64,000 nucleotides of DNA, from positions 85,857 through 149,856 of the forward strand of contig JADJYF010000003.1 of the NCBI GenBank assembly GCA_016719885.1. The letters run 5' to 3'. This stretch comes from Pseudomonadota bacterium. Its GTDB lineage: Bacteria > Pseudomonadota > Gammaproteobacteria > Ga0077536. Positions 1 to 9,248 of this stretch are shown one piece after another; position 1 is the stretch's first letter, and each line of letters begins with the position of its first letter. Made by a program: the position numbers and the translations under genes. Under the pieces are notes generated by a model. It was not told the origin of the DNA. It did no database searches and saw only the letters and a program-made list of their open reading frames with translations.

Positions 1-1
1 A

Positions 2-463
2 CACCATATCTCGCTCGCCCAGCGCCAGTTGTCACCGCTGTCGCTCTTGATCATCGACATCGACCACTTCAAGACCATCAACGACCGCTTCGGTCACATC
101 GTCGGCGACGTGGTGCTCACGCAGATCGCCAACCAGATCGTCAAATGCACGCGCACCAGCGACGGCGTGTACCGCTACGGCGGTGAAGAATTCGTGGTCA
201 TCCTGCCCAGCACCGGCACCGCCGGCGCGGAGCTGTTGGCCGAGCGCATTCGTGGCGAGATCGAGGCCATGCAGGTCGAGTCCCTGCCGCCGGCCGAAAG
301 GGTCACGGCCAGCATCGGCGTTGCCCATTTCGTCAACGGCGAATCCCATGGCGAACTCATGCAGCGCGCCGACGACCTGCTCCTGATCGCCAAGCGCGGC
401 GGCCGCAATCGCGTGGTGGTGGCCGACCCTAGCTGGGATCCGCAGCCGACAACCAGTCCGTAA
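2..463 (+). CDS. Diguanylate cyclase (GGDEF domain), 5'-truncated by window start
   Basis: The visible 153 residues are a GGDEF domain, which makes c-di-GMP from two GTP. The metal-binding segment LLIIDIDHFKTIND and the catalytic GGEEF motif are intact. An RTSD tetrad five residues upstream of GGEEF matches the RxxD inhibitory I-site, so product feedback inhibition is likely. The ASIGVA and ADDLLLIAKRGGRN segments complete the domain. The reading frame is open to the left edge, so any sensory part lies outside the window. The 3' end overlaps the convergent ligA stop by 35 bases. It is family-level certain; the signal it senses cannot be told. Confidence 0.9.
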   Translation, partial: HHISLAQRQLSPLSLLIIDIDHFKTINDRFGHIVGDVVLTQIANQIVKCTRTSDGVYRYGGEEFVVILPSTGTAGAELLAERIRGEIEAMQVESLPPAERVTASIGVAHFVNGESHGELMQRADDLLLIAKRGGRNRVVVADPSWDPQPTTSP

Positions 464-2420
464 TTCTCGCCGGCTCGGCCAGCAGCGCTTCGAGCGCCGC
501 TTCGTCCAGCACTGGTATACCGAGCGCAAGCGCTTTGTCGAGCTTGCTGCCGGCTTCTTCACCGGCCACCACCAGGCTGGTTTTCTTCGATACCGAACCG
601 GCCACGTGGGCGCCCAGCGCCTGCAGCCTGGCCTTGGCGTCGTCCCGCGACCAGTTCGGCAAAGTGCCGGTCAATACCACTGTCACCCCTTTCAAAGGCA
701 ATAGCTCGGGCGGCGCCACTTCGAACTCCGGCCAGTGCACGCCTTGCGCCACCAGTCGGTCGACCAAGGCCTGGTTGTCCGCATCGCGGAACCATGCGGC
801 GATGCTGGCCGCCACCACCGGCCCGATGTCGTTGACCGCTTCCAGCGCTTCTTCGTCGGCGGCTCGCAGACGCTCGAGACTGCCGAAGGCGGCGGCGAGA
901 TTGGCGGCGGTGGCCTCGCCCACTTCGCGTATGCCGAGTCCATGCAGCAGGCGCGGCAGGCTGGTGGCCTTGCTGCGCTCGATGGCGGCGATGACGTTGG
1001 CGGCGGACTTCTCGCCCATGCGTTCCAGCGCCGCCAATTGCTCGACGCTCAAGGTGTAGAGATCGGCGACGTCGGTGACCAGCCCGGCCTGTACCAGCTG
1101 CTCAATGAGTTTTTCGCCGAGGCCCTCGATGTCGAGCGCGCGACGCGAAGCGAAATGGATGATGGCCTGCACGCGCGCGGCGAGGTCCTGGTCCGGCACG
1201 CTGCTCGGCAACTCGTAGGGCACGCTGTCGGCCGGCCGTTCCTCGAGCACCACGCGCACGACCTCGGGGATCACGTCGCCCGCGCGTCTCACCACCACCA
1301 GGTCGCCCACGCGTACGTCCTTGCGCCGGATCTCGTCGGCGTTGTGCAAGGTCGCATTGGTGACGGTGACCCCCCCCACCAGCACCGGCTCGAGCCGTGC
1401 CACCGGCGTCAGCGCACCGGTCCGTCCGACCTGAACATCGATGCCCAGCACGCGCGTGGTGCGTTCGTCGGGCGGAAACTTGAAGGCCACCGCCCAGCGC
1501 GGCGCGCGCGCCACGAAGCCCAGCCGTTCCTGCTGGGCGAGCGCGTCGACCTTGTAGACTATGCCGTCGATTTCGTAGCCGAGCTCGGCGCGGCGCGCGC
1601 CGAGTTCCTGGTAGTAGGCCAGCGACTGCTCGACGCCTTCGACCCGCCGGCTTTCGGATGAGACCCGCAGTCCGAGTTCGCGCAGGTAGGCGAGCGTCGA
1701 CCATTGGGTGTCAGGCCGCGCGGCGGCATCGAATTGACCGATGCCGTAGCAGCACATGGTCAGCGGACGCGTGGCGGTGATGTTGGGGTCGAGCTGACGC
1801 AGGCTGCCGGCCGCGGCATTGCGCGGATTGGCGAAGGTCTTGAGGCCCGCCGCCTCCTGGCGCGCATTCATGGCGTGGAAGCCACGCTTGTCCATGTAGA
1901 TCTCGCCGCGCACTTCGATCAAGGCTGGGGTGGCGCGCAGACGCAGGGGAATGGCGCGGATGGTGCGCACGTTGGCGGTGACGTCCTCGCCGGTCGTGCC
2001 GTCGCCGCGCGTCGCGGCGCGCACCAGCACGCCGTGCTCGTAGATGAGACTGATGGCGAGACCGTCGAGCTTGGGCTCGGCGACGAACTCGATGCTCTCC
2101 ACGCCCAACTGCTCGGCGCAGCGGCGATGGAAGTCACCGAACTCCTCGGCATCGAACACGTTCGACAGCGACAGCATCGGCAGCGGGTGGCGCACCGGCG
2201 CAAACTGGCTGGCCGGCGCCCCGCCCACGCGCTGGGTCGGTGAGTCGGGACTGACCAGCTCCGCGTGGCGCGCCTCCAGCACTTCCAGTTCGCGCATCAG
2301 CGCGTCGTATTCGGCGTCCGCGACCAGCGGGTCGTCGAGCACGTAATACTGGTAGCTGTGCCGTTCCAGTTCCCGTTTCAGGAACTCGGCGCGGCGTCGC
2401 GCCTCGTCAACGGCGGCCAT
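429..2420 (-). CDS. ligA: NAD-dependent DNA ligase LigA lacking the zinc-finger cysteines
   Basis: This seals nicks in replication and repair using NAD+. It is 663 residues from ATG 2418-2420, chosen because the protein then begins MAAVDEARRR as family members do; the longer frame only adds residues inside zipA. The N-terminal Ia domain, the adenylation motif EPKLDGLAIS (Lys117), the OB fold, the HhH repeats (LPRLLHGLGIREVGEATA) and a C-terminal BRCT domain (GVTVVLTGTLPNWSRDDAKA) are all present. Where homologues have a four-cysteine zinc finger there are only about 25 residues between ERP and HFASRR, instead of about 45 in E. coli, and no cysteine. The start overlaps the end of zipA by 14 bases, which suggests translational coupling in a smc-zipA-ligA operon. 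Confidence 0.96.
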   Translation of the reverse strand: MAAVDEARRRAEFLKRELERHSYQYYVLDDPLVADAEYDALMRELEVLEARHAELVSPDSPTQRVGGAPASQFAPVRHPLPMLSLSNVFDAEEFGDFHRRCAEQLGVESIEFVAEPKLDGLAISLIYEHGVLVRAATRGDGTTGEDVTANVRTIRAIPLRLRATPALIEVRGEIYMDKRGFHAMNARQEAAGLKTFANPRNAAAGSLRQLDPNITATRPLTMCCYGIGQFDAAARPDTQWSTLAYLRELGLRVSSESRRVEGVEQSLAYYQELGARRAELGYEIDGIVYKVDALAQQERLGFVARAPRWAVAFKFPPDERTTRVLGIDVQVGRTGALTPVARLEPVLVGGVTVTNATLHNADEIRRKDVRVGDLVVVRRAGDVIPEVVRVVLEERPADSVPYELPSSVPDQDLAARVQAIIHFASRRALDIEGLGEKLIEQLVQAGLVTDVADLYTLSVEQLAALERMGEKSAANVIAAIERSKATSLPRLLHGLGIREVGEATAANLAAAFGSLERLRAADEEALEAVNDIGPVVAASIAAWFRDADNQALVDRLVAQGVHWPEFEVAPPELLPLKGVTVVLTGTLPNWSRDDAKARLQALGAHVAGSVSKKTSLVVAGEEAGSKLDKALALGIPVLDEAALEALLAEPARITDWLSAADPS

Positions 2421-3477
2421 GGGCGAAGCGCGCGGCGCGTTTGCGCAGCCGCGCGATGCTGGGCGGATCGAGCAGGTTCTTGGGATCGACATAGAGCTCG
2501 CCGCCGGTGAGCTCGGTCAGGCGTTGCGCGGTGTTCAACAGCAGTTCGAAGGCCACCGGCCCGTCCAGCGGCCCAGGCAATTGCAGGAACAGCGCCACGC
2601 CAGCGGTGCGAAAGGCCTCGATGCGGCGCATGTCGAAAGTGCCCGGCTCGAACATGTTGGCGGCGCTGAACACCGGGTTCTGGCATTTCAGCTCGCCGGC
2701 GCCGAAGTGATGGAAGATGGCCATGTCCCCGAACTGCATGCCGACCGCGTTCAAGGCCTTGACCAGGGTCGTGCCGCTGAACTCCTTGCCCTCATGGGCG
2801 CGCACGTAGAGCGAGATGAGACCCGTCTCGGGCTCGGCGCTCGGCTCCTTGTAGGTGCGACGCCTGACGGCGGCGGGTTCGGGCGGCGCCGCGTCCAGCG
2901 GTTCGCCGAACAGGTCGAGCTGGTCGGTGCGCTTGCGCGCATTGCTCGGTTCGGGCGTTGGCGCGACGTCGTTGCGCACCGCCGGCAGCTCGGCCAGCGC
3001 TTCATGCTGGGGCGGCAACACGACGTCATGCGGCAGCTTGATGCTGGGCAGCGGCGGTTCATCTTCGACCGCCAGCGTTGACAGCGACGGCTCGCGCGGC
3101 GGCGGTGCCTGGAAATCGCCAGCGTCTTCGCTGGCGGCCGGTGTGCCGGGCTGCGCGGCCTGGGCCATGGCCGCGGCGGCGGCGCGCGCCTTGCCGATGA
3201 GGCCCTTGCGCGGCGCTGGCTTGACCGGCGGTACGTCGTCTGGTGACAGCGTGCGGATGGCGATGATTTCATCGAAACCTTCGCCGCGGCCGGTCAGCCT
3301 CGGCGTGTCGCCGCCATCATCCTCGCCGTCGTGCCGCAGCATGGCGTCCGGCATGTCCATGCGGAAGCGCCGGTCGTAATGCACGCGTGCATCGCGTCGA
3401 CGCTTGATGGCGGTGAAGGCATAGACCGCCACCACGATGATGGCGCCGATGATCAGTAACAGGGTGCGCAGGGACAT
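2407..3477 (-). CDS. zipA: Cell division protein ZipA
   Basis: ZipA anchors FtsZ filaments to the inner membrane at the division septum. The 356-residue product has one N-terminal transmembrane segment (about residues 5-22, LLLIIGAIIVVAVYAFTAI) followed by a basic cytosolic stretch. A long, low-complexity Pro/Ala/Asp-rich linker (about residues 50-210) leads to the C-terminal FtsZ-binding domain, which starts near SLYVRAHEGKEFSG and includes MQFGDMAIFHHFG. That order is the classic ZipA layout. It lies 19 bases after smc and overlaps ligA, and this gene order is a gammaproteobacterial hallmark. Confidence 0.95.
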   Translation of the reverse strand: MSLRTLLLIIGAIIVVAVYAFTAIKRRRDARVHYDRRFRMDMPDAMLRHDGEDDGGDTPRLTGRGEGFDEIIAIRTLSPDDVPPVKPAPRKGLIGKARAAAAAMAQAAQPGTPAASEDAGDFQAPPPREPSLSTLAVEDEPPLPSIKLPHDVVLPPQHEALAELPAVRNDVAPTPEPSNARKRTDQLDLFGEPLDAAPPEPAAVRRRTYKEPSAEPETGLISLYVRAHEGKEFSGTTLVKALNAVGMQFGDMAIFHHFGAGELKCQNPVFSAANMFEPGTFDMRRIEAFRTAGVALFLQLPGPLDGPVAFELLLNTAQRLTELTGGELYVDPKNLLDPPSIARLRKRAARFAHGRR

Positions 3478-3496
3478 CGCGGCTGCGGGTGGGGCT

Positions 3497-6400
3497 TCAG
3501 GCAGTCGCCGCGAGCTGTACCGCTTCCTCCATGTCGACCGCTACCAGGCGCGACACGCCGGCTTCCTGCATGGTCACGCCAATCAACTGCTCGGCGATTT
3601 CCATGGTGATCTTGTTGTGGGTGATGAACAGGAACTGCACCGACTTCGACATCGAACGCAGCATCTCGGTCAGACGGATGACGTTGTTGTCGTCGAGCGG
3701 CGCGTCCACTTCGTCGAGCAGGCAGAACGGCGCCGGGTTCAACTCGAAGATCGAGAAAATGAACGACACCGCGGTCAAGGCCTTCTCGCCGCCCGACAGG
3801 AGGTGGATGGTGCTGTTGCGCTTGCCGGGCGGACGCGCCATCACCGTCACGCCGGTTTCCAGGAGGTCTTCGCCGGTCAGTTCCAAGTAGGCATGACCGC
3901 CACCGAACAGCACCGGGAACAAGGCCTGCATGCCGTTGTTGACCTTGTCGAAGGTCTCGCGGAAACGCGAACGGGTTTCCCGATCGATCTTGCGGATGGC
4001 TTCCTCGAGGGTGGCGAGCGCTTCGCTGAGATCGGCATGCTGGCTGTCGAGGTAGGTCTTGCGCTCGGACAGCTGGGTGAATTCGTCGATGGCGGCGAGA
4101 TTGATCGGCCCGAGGCGCGCGATGCGCCCGGACAGCTTCTCCAACTCTTCCTGTATCGACTCCTCGCTCACGCCTTCGCTGAGCTCGGCCAGCGTCTCGT
4201 CGAGATTCTCGCCGGTCTGCTCGAAGCGGCTGACCAGTTCCTGCAGGCGCACTTCCAGCGCGCGCTGGTCGAGGCGGATCTGTTCGAGTTGGCGACGTTG
4301 CTCGGTGATCGCTTGTTCGACGCTGGCGCGCTCAGAGGCCGCCTTCTGCATGTCGGCGTCGAGTTCGCCGAGCACGCGCCGCGCCTCGGCGAGCTTGTTC
4401 TCCGCTTCCAGGCGATCGCGCAAGGCGATGTCGAGCTGGCTGCGCATGTCGGTGCGCGGCGCCTGGTGGGCCTCGATGGCGGCGCCGATATCGGCGCAGC
4501 GGCGCTCGGCGCCTTCGCGCGCACCGCCGTTGCGGGCCAGCGCTTCTTCCAGGGTGGCGCGCCGCGAGCGCAGCTGGCCGAGGCTCAATTCCAGCTGGTG
4601 GGCGGCGTCGCGCAGATCGCGCCATTGCTGACGGCTGCTGTCGAGTCGCGCCTGGATGGCGCCGCGCGCATCGCTGATCTCGGTGCGCCGTTCGGCATGC
4701 TGCTTGAGCGCGGCTTCGGCTTCGGCGCGCTCGGTCTTGAGTTGGGCGAGGTTGTCCTGGTGAGTCGATGACAGCTTGGCGAGACGTTCGAGCTCGGCGG
4801 CGACGTCGGCGGCGCGCGCCTGGCGACGCTGGAATTCCGCTTCCAGGCGCCCGAGTTCGGAACGGTGCCGGGCCAGCGCCTGGGCGCCCTGGTCGAGCTG
4901 CTGGCTGTGCTTTTGCTCGTCCTGCTCCATCTCGCGAATACGCGCGCGCAGTGCGTCGCTGTCGGCGCGCACGGTGGCGATGTCGGCCTCGTGCCGGGTG
5001 ATGCGCGTGCCGATCTCCTCGATGGCGCGTTCGCGCGTGAGGATGCTGTCGGACTCGGCCTTGCTGCCCGCGACCTGTACCCAGTTCGAGCCGAACAGAG
5101 TGCCGTCAGGCAGAACGATGACCTCCTCCGGCGCGAGCCGCGCGCGCAGCGCCATGGCGGCATCGGCATCGGTCGCCACGTAGACGCCCGCCAACAGCGG
5201 CGACAGATCGACCTTGCTGGTGATCTTGCCGAGCAAGAGGTCGGCCGCCAGCCCCGCGCCCGAACGCGCGTCGGCCGCGAGATCGACCACCGTCAGGCCG
5301 GCCGCGCCGCGATCGAAGCCGCCGCTGTCGCGGATGCGCGAGGTCAGATCGGGGCCGCACAGGGCGCCGAGCGGAATGCGCAAGGCTGCTTCCAGCGCGC
5401 GTTCCCAGCCGGCTTCGATGTCCACGAACGCCGCCAGGCGCGCAAGGTTGTCGATGCCGCGCGCCTTGCAGAATGCCTCCACCGCGCGTTGGTCGTTGCC
5501 GTAGGCCGCTTCCTGCAGGGCCTGCAGCGAGGCCAACCGTCCGCGCAACTGCTGCAGCTGGGTCTGGTGTTCGTGCAGGCTGGCGCCGAAGGTCTGCACG
5601 CCCTGGCGGGCCTGGCCCAACTCCGCACGCATTGCGTTGCGCGCCTCGGTGAGGGCCGTGCGCTGCGCCTCGCCCTGGTCGATGTCGGCCCGGAACTTGT
5701 CGATCTGCGCGACGAGGTCGGCGGTTTCGTTGCGACTCGCTTCGCCGTTCAACACCGCCACGCGCGTGTCGGCGTCGGAAATGCTGGTCAGGAGATGTTC
5801 GAGCCGGATCTGGGTGGCATGTTCACGCTGCGCCAGCGCGTTGTGATCGCGGTTGAAGGCATCCCAGGTGTGTTGCCACTGGTCGAGTTCGGCTTCCACC
5901 GCGCGCACCGCTTCGAAGGCGCCCTGCTCGGCGGTGCGCTGGCTTTCGAAGCGCGGCTCGATCTCGGTCAGACGCGTTTTGACCTCTTCGAGCTGGGTGC
6001 CGTCGGCGGCGATGGTCTCGATGAGCTTGGCGAGCGTCTGTTCGGCGTCCTGCAAATCCTGGCCCAAGGACTGTTCGCGTTCCTCGGCGTGCTTGATGGC
6101 CTGTTCGAGGCGCGCGATTTCTCCGCTGCGCGCGTAGAAATCGGTCTGCAGGGTATTGAACTGGTCGGTGGCGGCAATCTGCGCATCGCGGCTCGCCACC
6201 TGCCGTGCCTCGATTTCACGCAGGCGCGCGATTTCGGCTTCGAGCTCGGTGGTGCGCTGCTCGGCGATGTCGTGGCAGCGGCCGTGTTCTTCGTTCAGTG
6301 CGCGCCAACGCACCGCCAGGCCGCGCGCGGTGGCCTTGCGCTCTTCGGCTTTCAATTCCTGGTAACGCTCGGCGGCGCGTGCCTGGCGCTGCAGGTGATT

Positions 6401-7015
6401 CAACTGCTTTTCGAGTTCGTCGCGGATGTCGGTCAGGCGCGCCATGTTCTCCTGCGTATGACCCATGCGATTCTCGGTCTCGCGGCGCCGTTCCTTGTAC
6501 TTGGAAATTCCGGCCGCCTCTTCGAGAAACGCGCGCAGCTCTTCGGGCTTGGCCTCGATGACCCGCGAGATCATGCCCTGCTCGATGACCGAGTAGCCGC
6601 GCGAGCCGATGCCGGTGCCGAGGAAGGCGTTGGTGACGTCCTTGCGCCGGCAGCGCGCGCCGTTCAGATGATAGGCCGACACGCCGTCGCGACTGACGGT
6701 GCGCTTGATCGAGATTTCGCTGAAGCCCGCGTACTGGCCGCCGATGGTGCCGTCAGAGTTGTCGAACACGATTTCGACGGTGGCCTGGCCGACCGGCTTG
6801 CGGGTGTTCGAGCCATTGAAGATGACGTCGACCATCGAATCGCCGCGCAAATGCTTGGCCGAACTTTCGCCCAGCACCCACAGCAGGGCATCGATGATGT
6901 TCGACTTGCCGCAACCGTTGGGACCGACGATGCCGGTGAGGTTGCCGGGTAAGGTCAAGGTGGTGGGATCGACGAAGGATTTGAAGCCCGCGACTTTGAT
7001 TCGGGTGATGCGCAT
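3497..7015 (-). CDS. smc: Chromosome segregation ATPase SMC
   Basis: SMC is the core of the bacterial condensin that organises and segregates the chromosome. The 1172-residue product starts MRITRIKVAGFKSF at ATG 7013-7015; an upstream in-frame start would add 12 unconserved residues. The Walker A motif GPNGCGKSNI is at residues 31-40. Two long coiled-coil arms rich in Glu, Gln, Arg and Ala flank a hinge around residues 520-640. The C-terminal head carries the ABC signature LLSGGEKALTAVSF and Walker B FCLLDEVDAPLDD. It is the first gene of the smc-zipA-ligA run. scpA and scpB are not in the window. Confidence 0.97.
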   Translation of the reverse strand: MRITRIKVAGFKSFVDPTTLTLPGNLTGIVGPNGCGKSNIIDALLWVLGESSAKHLRGDSMVDVIFNGSNTRKPVGQATVEIVFDNSDGTIGGQYAGFSEISIKRTVSRDGVSAYHLNGARCRRKDVTNAFLGTGIGSRGYSVIEQGMISRVIEAKPEELRAFLEEAAGISKYKERRRETENRMGHTQENMARLTDIRDELEKQLNHLQRQARAAERYQELKAEERKATARGLAVRWRALNEEHGRCHDIAEQRTTELEAEIARLREIEARQVASRDAQIAATDQFNTLQTDFYARSGEIARLEQAIKHAEEREQSLGQDLQDAEQTLAKLIETIAADGTQLEEVKTRLTEIEPRFESQRTAEQGAFEAVRAVEAELDQWQHTWDAFNRDHNALAQREHATQIRLEHLLTSISDADTRVAVLNGEASRNETADLVAQIDKFRADIDQGEAQRTALTEARNAMRAELGQARQGVQTFGASLHEHQTQLQQLRGRLASLQALQEAAYGNDQRAVEAFCKARGIDNLARLAAFVDIEAGWERALEAALRIPLGALCGPDLTSRIRDSGGFDRGAAGLTVVDLAADARSGAGLAADLLLGKITSKVDLSPLLAGVYVATDADAAMALRARLAPEEVIVLPDGTLFGSNWVQVAGSKAESDSILTRERAIEEIGTRITRHEADIATVRADSDALRARIREMEQDEQKHSQQLDQGAQALARHRSELGRLEAEFQRRQARAADVAAELERLAKLSSTHQDNLAQLKTERAEAEAALKQHAERRTEISDARGAIQARLDSSRQQWRDLRDAAHQLELSLGQLRSRRATLEEALARNGGAREGAERRCADIGAAIEAHQAPRTDMRSQLDIALRDRLEAENKLAEARRVLGELDADMQKAASERASVEQAITEQRRQLEQIRLDQRALEVRLQELVSRFEQTGENLDETLAELSEGVSEESIQEELEKLSGRIARLGPINLAAIDEFTQLSERKTYLDSQHADLSEALATLEEAIRKIDRETRSRFRETFDKVNNGMQALFPVLFGGGHAYLELTGEDLLETGVTVMARPPGKRNSTIHLLSGGEKALTAVSFIFSIFELNPAPFCLLDEVDAPLDDNNVIRLTEMLRSMSKSVQFLFITHNKITMEIAEQLIGVTMQEAGVSRLVAVDMEEAVQLAATA

Positions 7016-7203
7016 GGGTGCGAAGCATACTCCATCGCGAAAGCGCCGCACAACGCTCGCCCGGGCTCGTTATCTATGGTTCAATTGCTTGAAATTTAGG
7101 CCAAAAACCGCATATCGCGAGTCATGAGCGCAGGCTCGCGGCGAGCCTTCTCCAGCATTGCATGCGCAGCGCGCGCAGCCCCATTCGACGACCGGACCCG
7201 ACC

Positions 7204-7596
7204 ATGACTACCCAAGCGCAGAAGCGACTCGAGACCTTCGCCAATCCCAAGCCCGAACGCGATTTCCTGATCAGCATTCGCCTGCCGGAATTCACCTGCC
7301 TGTGTCCCGTCACCGGCCAGCCCGACTTCGCGGAAATGACCCTCGACTACATCGCCGATCGCAGTTGCGTGGAGTTGAAGTCGCTGAAGCTCTACATCTG
7401 GTCGTTTCGCAACGAGGGCATGTTTCACGAGGCCGTGACCAATGCCATTCTCGACGACATCGTGGCCGCCTGCGCACCGCGCTACGCGCGCCTGACGGCG
7501 GTATTCAACGTGCGTGGCGGCACCTACCCGACCATCACCGCCGAGCATCGGCAGGCGGGCTGGCAAGCCGGTCCCGCCAGCGTGCTGCCGGGTTGA
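7204..7596 (+). CDS. queF: NADPH-dependent 7-cyano-7-deazaguanine reductase QueF
   Basis: QueF reduces preQ0 to preQ1 in queuosine tRNA modification. The 130-residue length is that of the short, single-domain type. The segment FTCLCPVTGQPDF contains the catalytic cysteine, and ELKSLKLYIWSFRNEGMFHE is the QueF signature for NADPH binding, ending in the substrate-binding His-Glu. The start MTTQAQKR at 7204 is preferred over an in-frame ATG at 7162 that would add 14 unconserved residues. The gene diverges from smc across about 190 bases. gluQ, another enzyme of queuosine-related tRNA chemistry, lies two genes downstream. Confidence 0.95.
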   Translation: MTTQAQKRLETFANPKPERDFLISIRLPEFTCLCPVTGQPDFAEMTLDYIADRSCVELKSLKLYIWSFRNEGMFHEAVTNAILDDIVAACAPRYARLTAVFNVRGGTYPTITAEHRQAGWQAGPASVLPG

Positions 7597-7612
7597 CCAT
7601 CAGCGGGCGACC

Positions 7613-8341
7613 ATGAGCGCGGGGTTCTTCGCCGGCGTGGGTTTCGCCGTGCGCGGCTGCCGGCTGCTGGCGGTGCCGGGCCTGCGACGATTCGTCATCG
7701 GTCCCATCGTCATCAACGTGCTGGTGTTCGCGGTCGCGCTGGCAAGCTTTGGCCAGTTGTTCCAGCACCTGCTCGACCGCTACTGCGCGGGCTGGCCGGA
7801 ATGGGCGTTATGGATAGCGTGGCTGGTGTTCGGCACCCTCGCGGCGGTGAGCCTGTTTTTCACCTTCAGCCTGGTCGCGAACGTGCTGGCGAGTCCCTTC
7901 AACGGACTCCTGGCCGAGGCGGTGGAACGTCATCTGCGCCACCCGGACCAGCCGCTTGCGTTCAGCTGGAAGGCGCTGTTCGCCGAGGCCGGGCGCGCGA
8001 TGTGGGCGGCGCTGCGCAAACTCGCCTACGTTGCCTGGCGTGCCTGGCCGCTGCTCATCCTCAGCGTCATTCCCGGCCTCAACCTGCTCGCACCGCCCCT
8101 GTGGATTTTGTTCGGCGGCTGGATGCTCGCCATCGAGTATCTCGACTGCCCGCTCGGCAATCACGGCCAGGTGTTTCCGGTGGCGGTCGACAAGCTGCGC
8201 GGCGAGCGCGCCATGGCGCTCGGCTTCGGCGTGAGTCTGAGCCTGCTGACCATGGTGCCGTTCATCAACTTCCTGGCCATGCCCATCGGCGTGGCCGGCG
8301 CGACCGCCATGTACTGCGCGCATTTCGCCTCCCATGACTGA
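7613..8341 (+). CDS. cysZ: CysZ/EI24-type inner-membrane protein, probable sulfate transporter
   Basis: The 242-residue product belongs to the CysZ (EI24/DUF540) family, whose E. coli member imports sulfate for cysteine synthesis. It begins FFAGVGFAVRGCRLLAVPGLRRFVIGP, a family-typical N-terminus, and has four strongly hydrophobic segments, around residues 28-45, 65-90, 150-185 and 205-225. The central motif PPLWILFGGWMLAIEYLDCP matches the family. The ATG at 7613 lies 16 bases after queF, and the 3' end overlaps gluQ by 8 bases, so queF-cysZ-gluQ are probably cotranscribed. The substrate is inferred from family only. Confidence 0.88.
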   Translation: MSAGFFAGVGFAVRGCRLLAVPGLRRFVIGPIVINVLVFAVALASFGQLFQHLLDRYCAGWPEWALWIAWLVFGTLAAVSLFFTFSLVANVLASPFNGLLAEAVERHLRHPDQPLAFSWKALFAEAGRAMWAALRKLAYVAWRAWPLLILSVIPGLNLLAPPLWILFGGWMLAIEYLDCPLGNHGQVFPVAVDKLRGERAMALGFGVSLSLLTMVPFINFLAMPIGVAGATAMYCAHFASHD

Positions 8342-9233
8342 CGCGACGCCCGCCCCGTCGGGCGTGGTCGGTCGCTTTGCCCCCTCGCCTACCGGGCCTT
8401 TGCATTTCGGCTCTGTGGTCACGGCGGTCGCGAGCTATCTCGACGCGCATGCCCAGGGCGGGCAATGGCTGCTGCGTATCGACGATGTCGATCGGCCACG
8501 CGTCGAGCGCGGCGCGGCCGGCAGCATCCTCGCCACGCTCGAGGCGCTCGGGCTCGAATGGCACGGCCAGGTGGTCTACCAGAGCACACGCGGCGCGGCC
8601 TACGACGCGGCCCTGGCCTGTCTCGAAGCCAGGCAGCTCATTTATCGCTGTCGATGTTCGCGCAAGACCATCGGTCCGCGCGCCTACCCCGGCACCTGCC
8701 GCGCCAAGCGCCTCGGCGGTGATGGTGCGTGTCTCGCGTGGCGCGTGCGGGTCGACCACGAGCCCGTGGTCGTACACGACCTGCTGCAAGGCGATTACGC
8801 CCAGCAGCTCGCAAGCTACTGTGGCGATTTCGTGGTGCGCCGCGCCGACGGCATCTATGCCTATCACCTGGCGGCGGTGGTCGACGATGCCTGGTCGGGC
8901 GTCACCCACATCACGCGCGGCAACGATCTGCTGGAATCGACGCCGCGCCAGGTCCATCTGCAGCGCCTGCTCGGCTTGCCGACGCCGCGCTACGCGCACC
9001 TGCCGGTGGTGCTCGACGCCCATGGCGACAAGCTCAGCAAGCAGACCCATGCGCCGGCGGTGGCACCGGCCAACGCCGCGCGGGCGCTGTTCCATGCCCT
9101 GGCGTTCCTCGGCATGGCGCCGCCCGCAGCAAGTGAAGGCGCGAATTGTCGGGAGTTGCTGGCGTGGGCGCTGCCGCGCTGGCGGCTGACCGCCATCGAT
9201 GCCAGGGCGCGCGCCTACACCATGCCGGCGTAA
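8334..9233 (+). CDS. gluQ: Glutamyl-Q tRNA(Asp) synthetase
   Basis: GluQ-RS attaches glutamate to queuosine at position 34 of tRNA-Asp. It resembles the catalytic half of glutamyl-tRNA synthetase without an anticodon-binding domain, and 299 residues fits that. The class I signature is RFAPSPTGPLHFGS at residues 14-27, and the KMSKS-like motif is KLSKQ. A zinc-binding cysteine cluster is visible in IYRCRCSRKTIGPRAYPGTCR. The substrate discriminator region HLAAVVDDAWSGVTHITRG is well conserved. It overlaps cysZ by 8 bases. Having both queF and gluQ here suggests a working queuosine pathway. Confidence 0.95.
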   Translation: MTDATPAPSGVVGRFAPSPTGPLHFGSVVTAVASYLDAHAQGGQWLLRIDDVDRPRVERGAAGSILATLEALGLEWHGQVVYQSTRGAAYDAALACLEARQLIYRCRCSRKTIGPRAYPGTCRAKRLGGDGACLAWRVRVDHEPVVVHDLLQGDYAQQLASYCGDFVVRRADGIYAYHLAAVVDDAWSGVTHITRGNDLLESTPRQVHLQRLLGLPTPRYAHLPVVLDAHGDKLSKQTHAPAVAPANAARALFHALAFLGMAPPAASEGANCRELLAWALPRWRLTAIDARARAYTMPA

Positions 9234-9248
9234 GGCGCGCCTTTCGAC

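Noticed and set aside
4865..6952. A 695-codon plus-strand open frame opposite smc
   Set aside because: It is a mirror of the SMC coiled-coil codons, with no domain, no ribosome-binding site and Gln/Arg-rich low complexity.
7132..7148. Perfect 7-bp hairpin AGGCTCG/CGAGCCT between smc and queF
   Set aside because: It has no T run and no clear regulatory context; in GC-rich DNA a single short stem can arise by chance, so it was not annotated.
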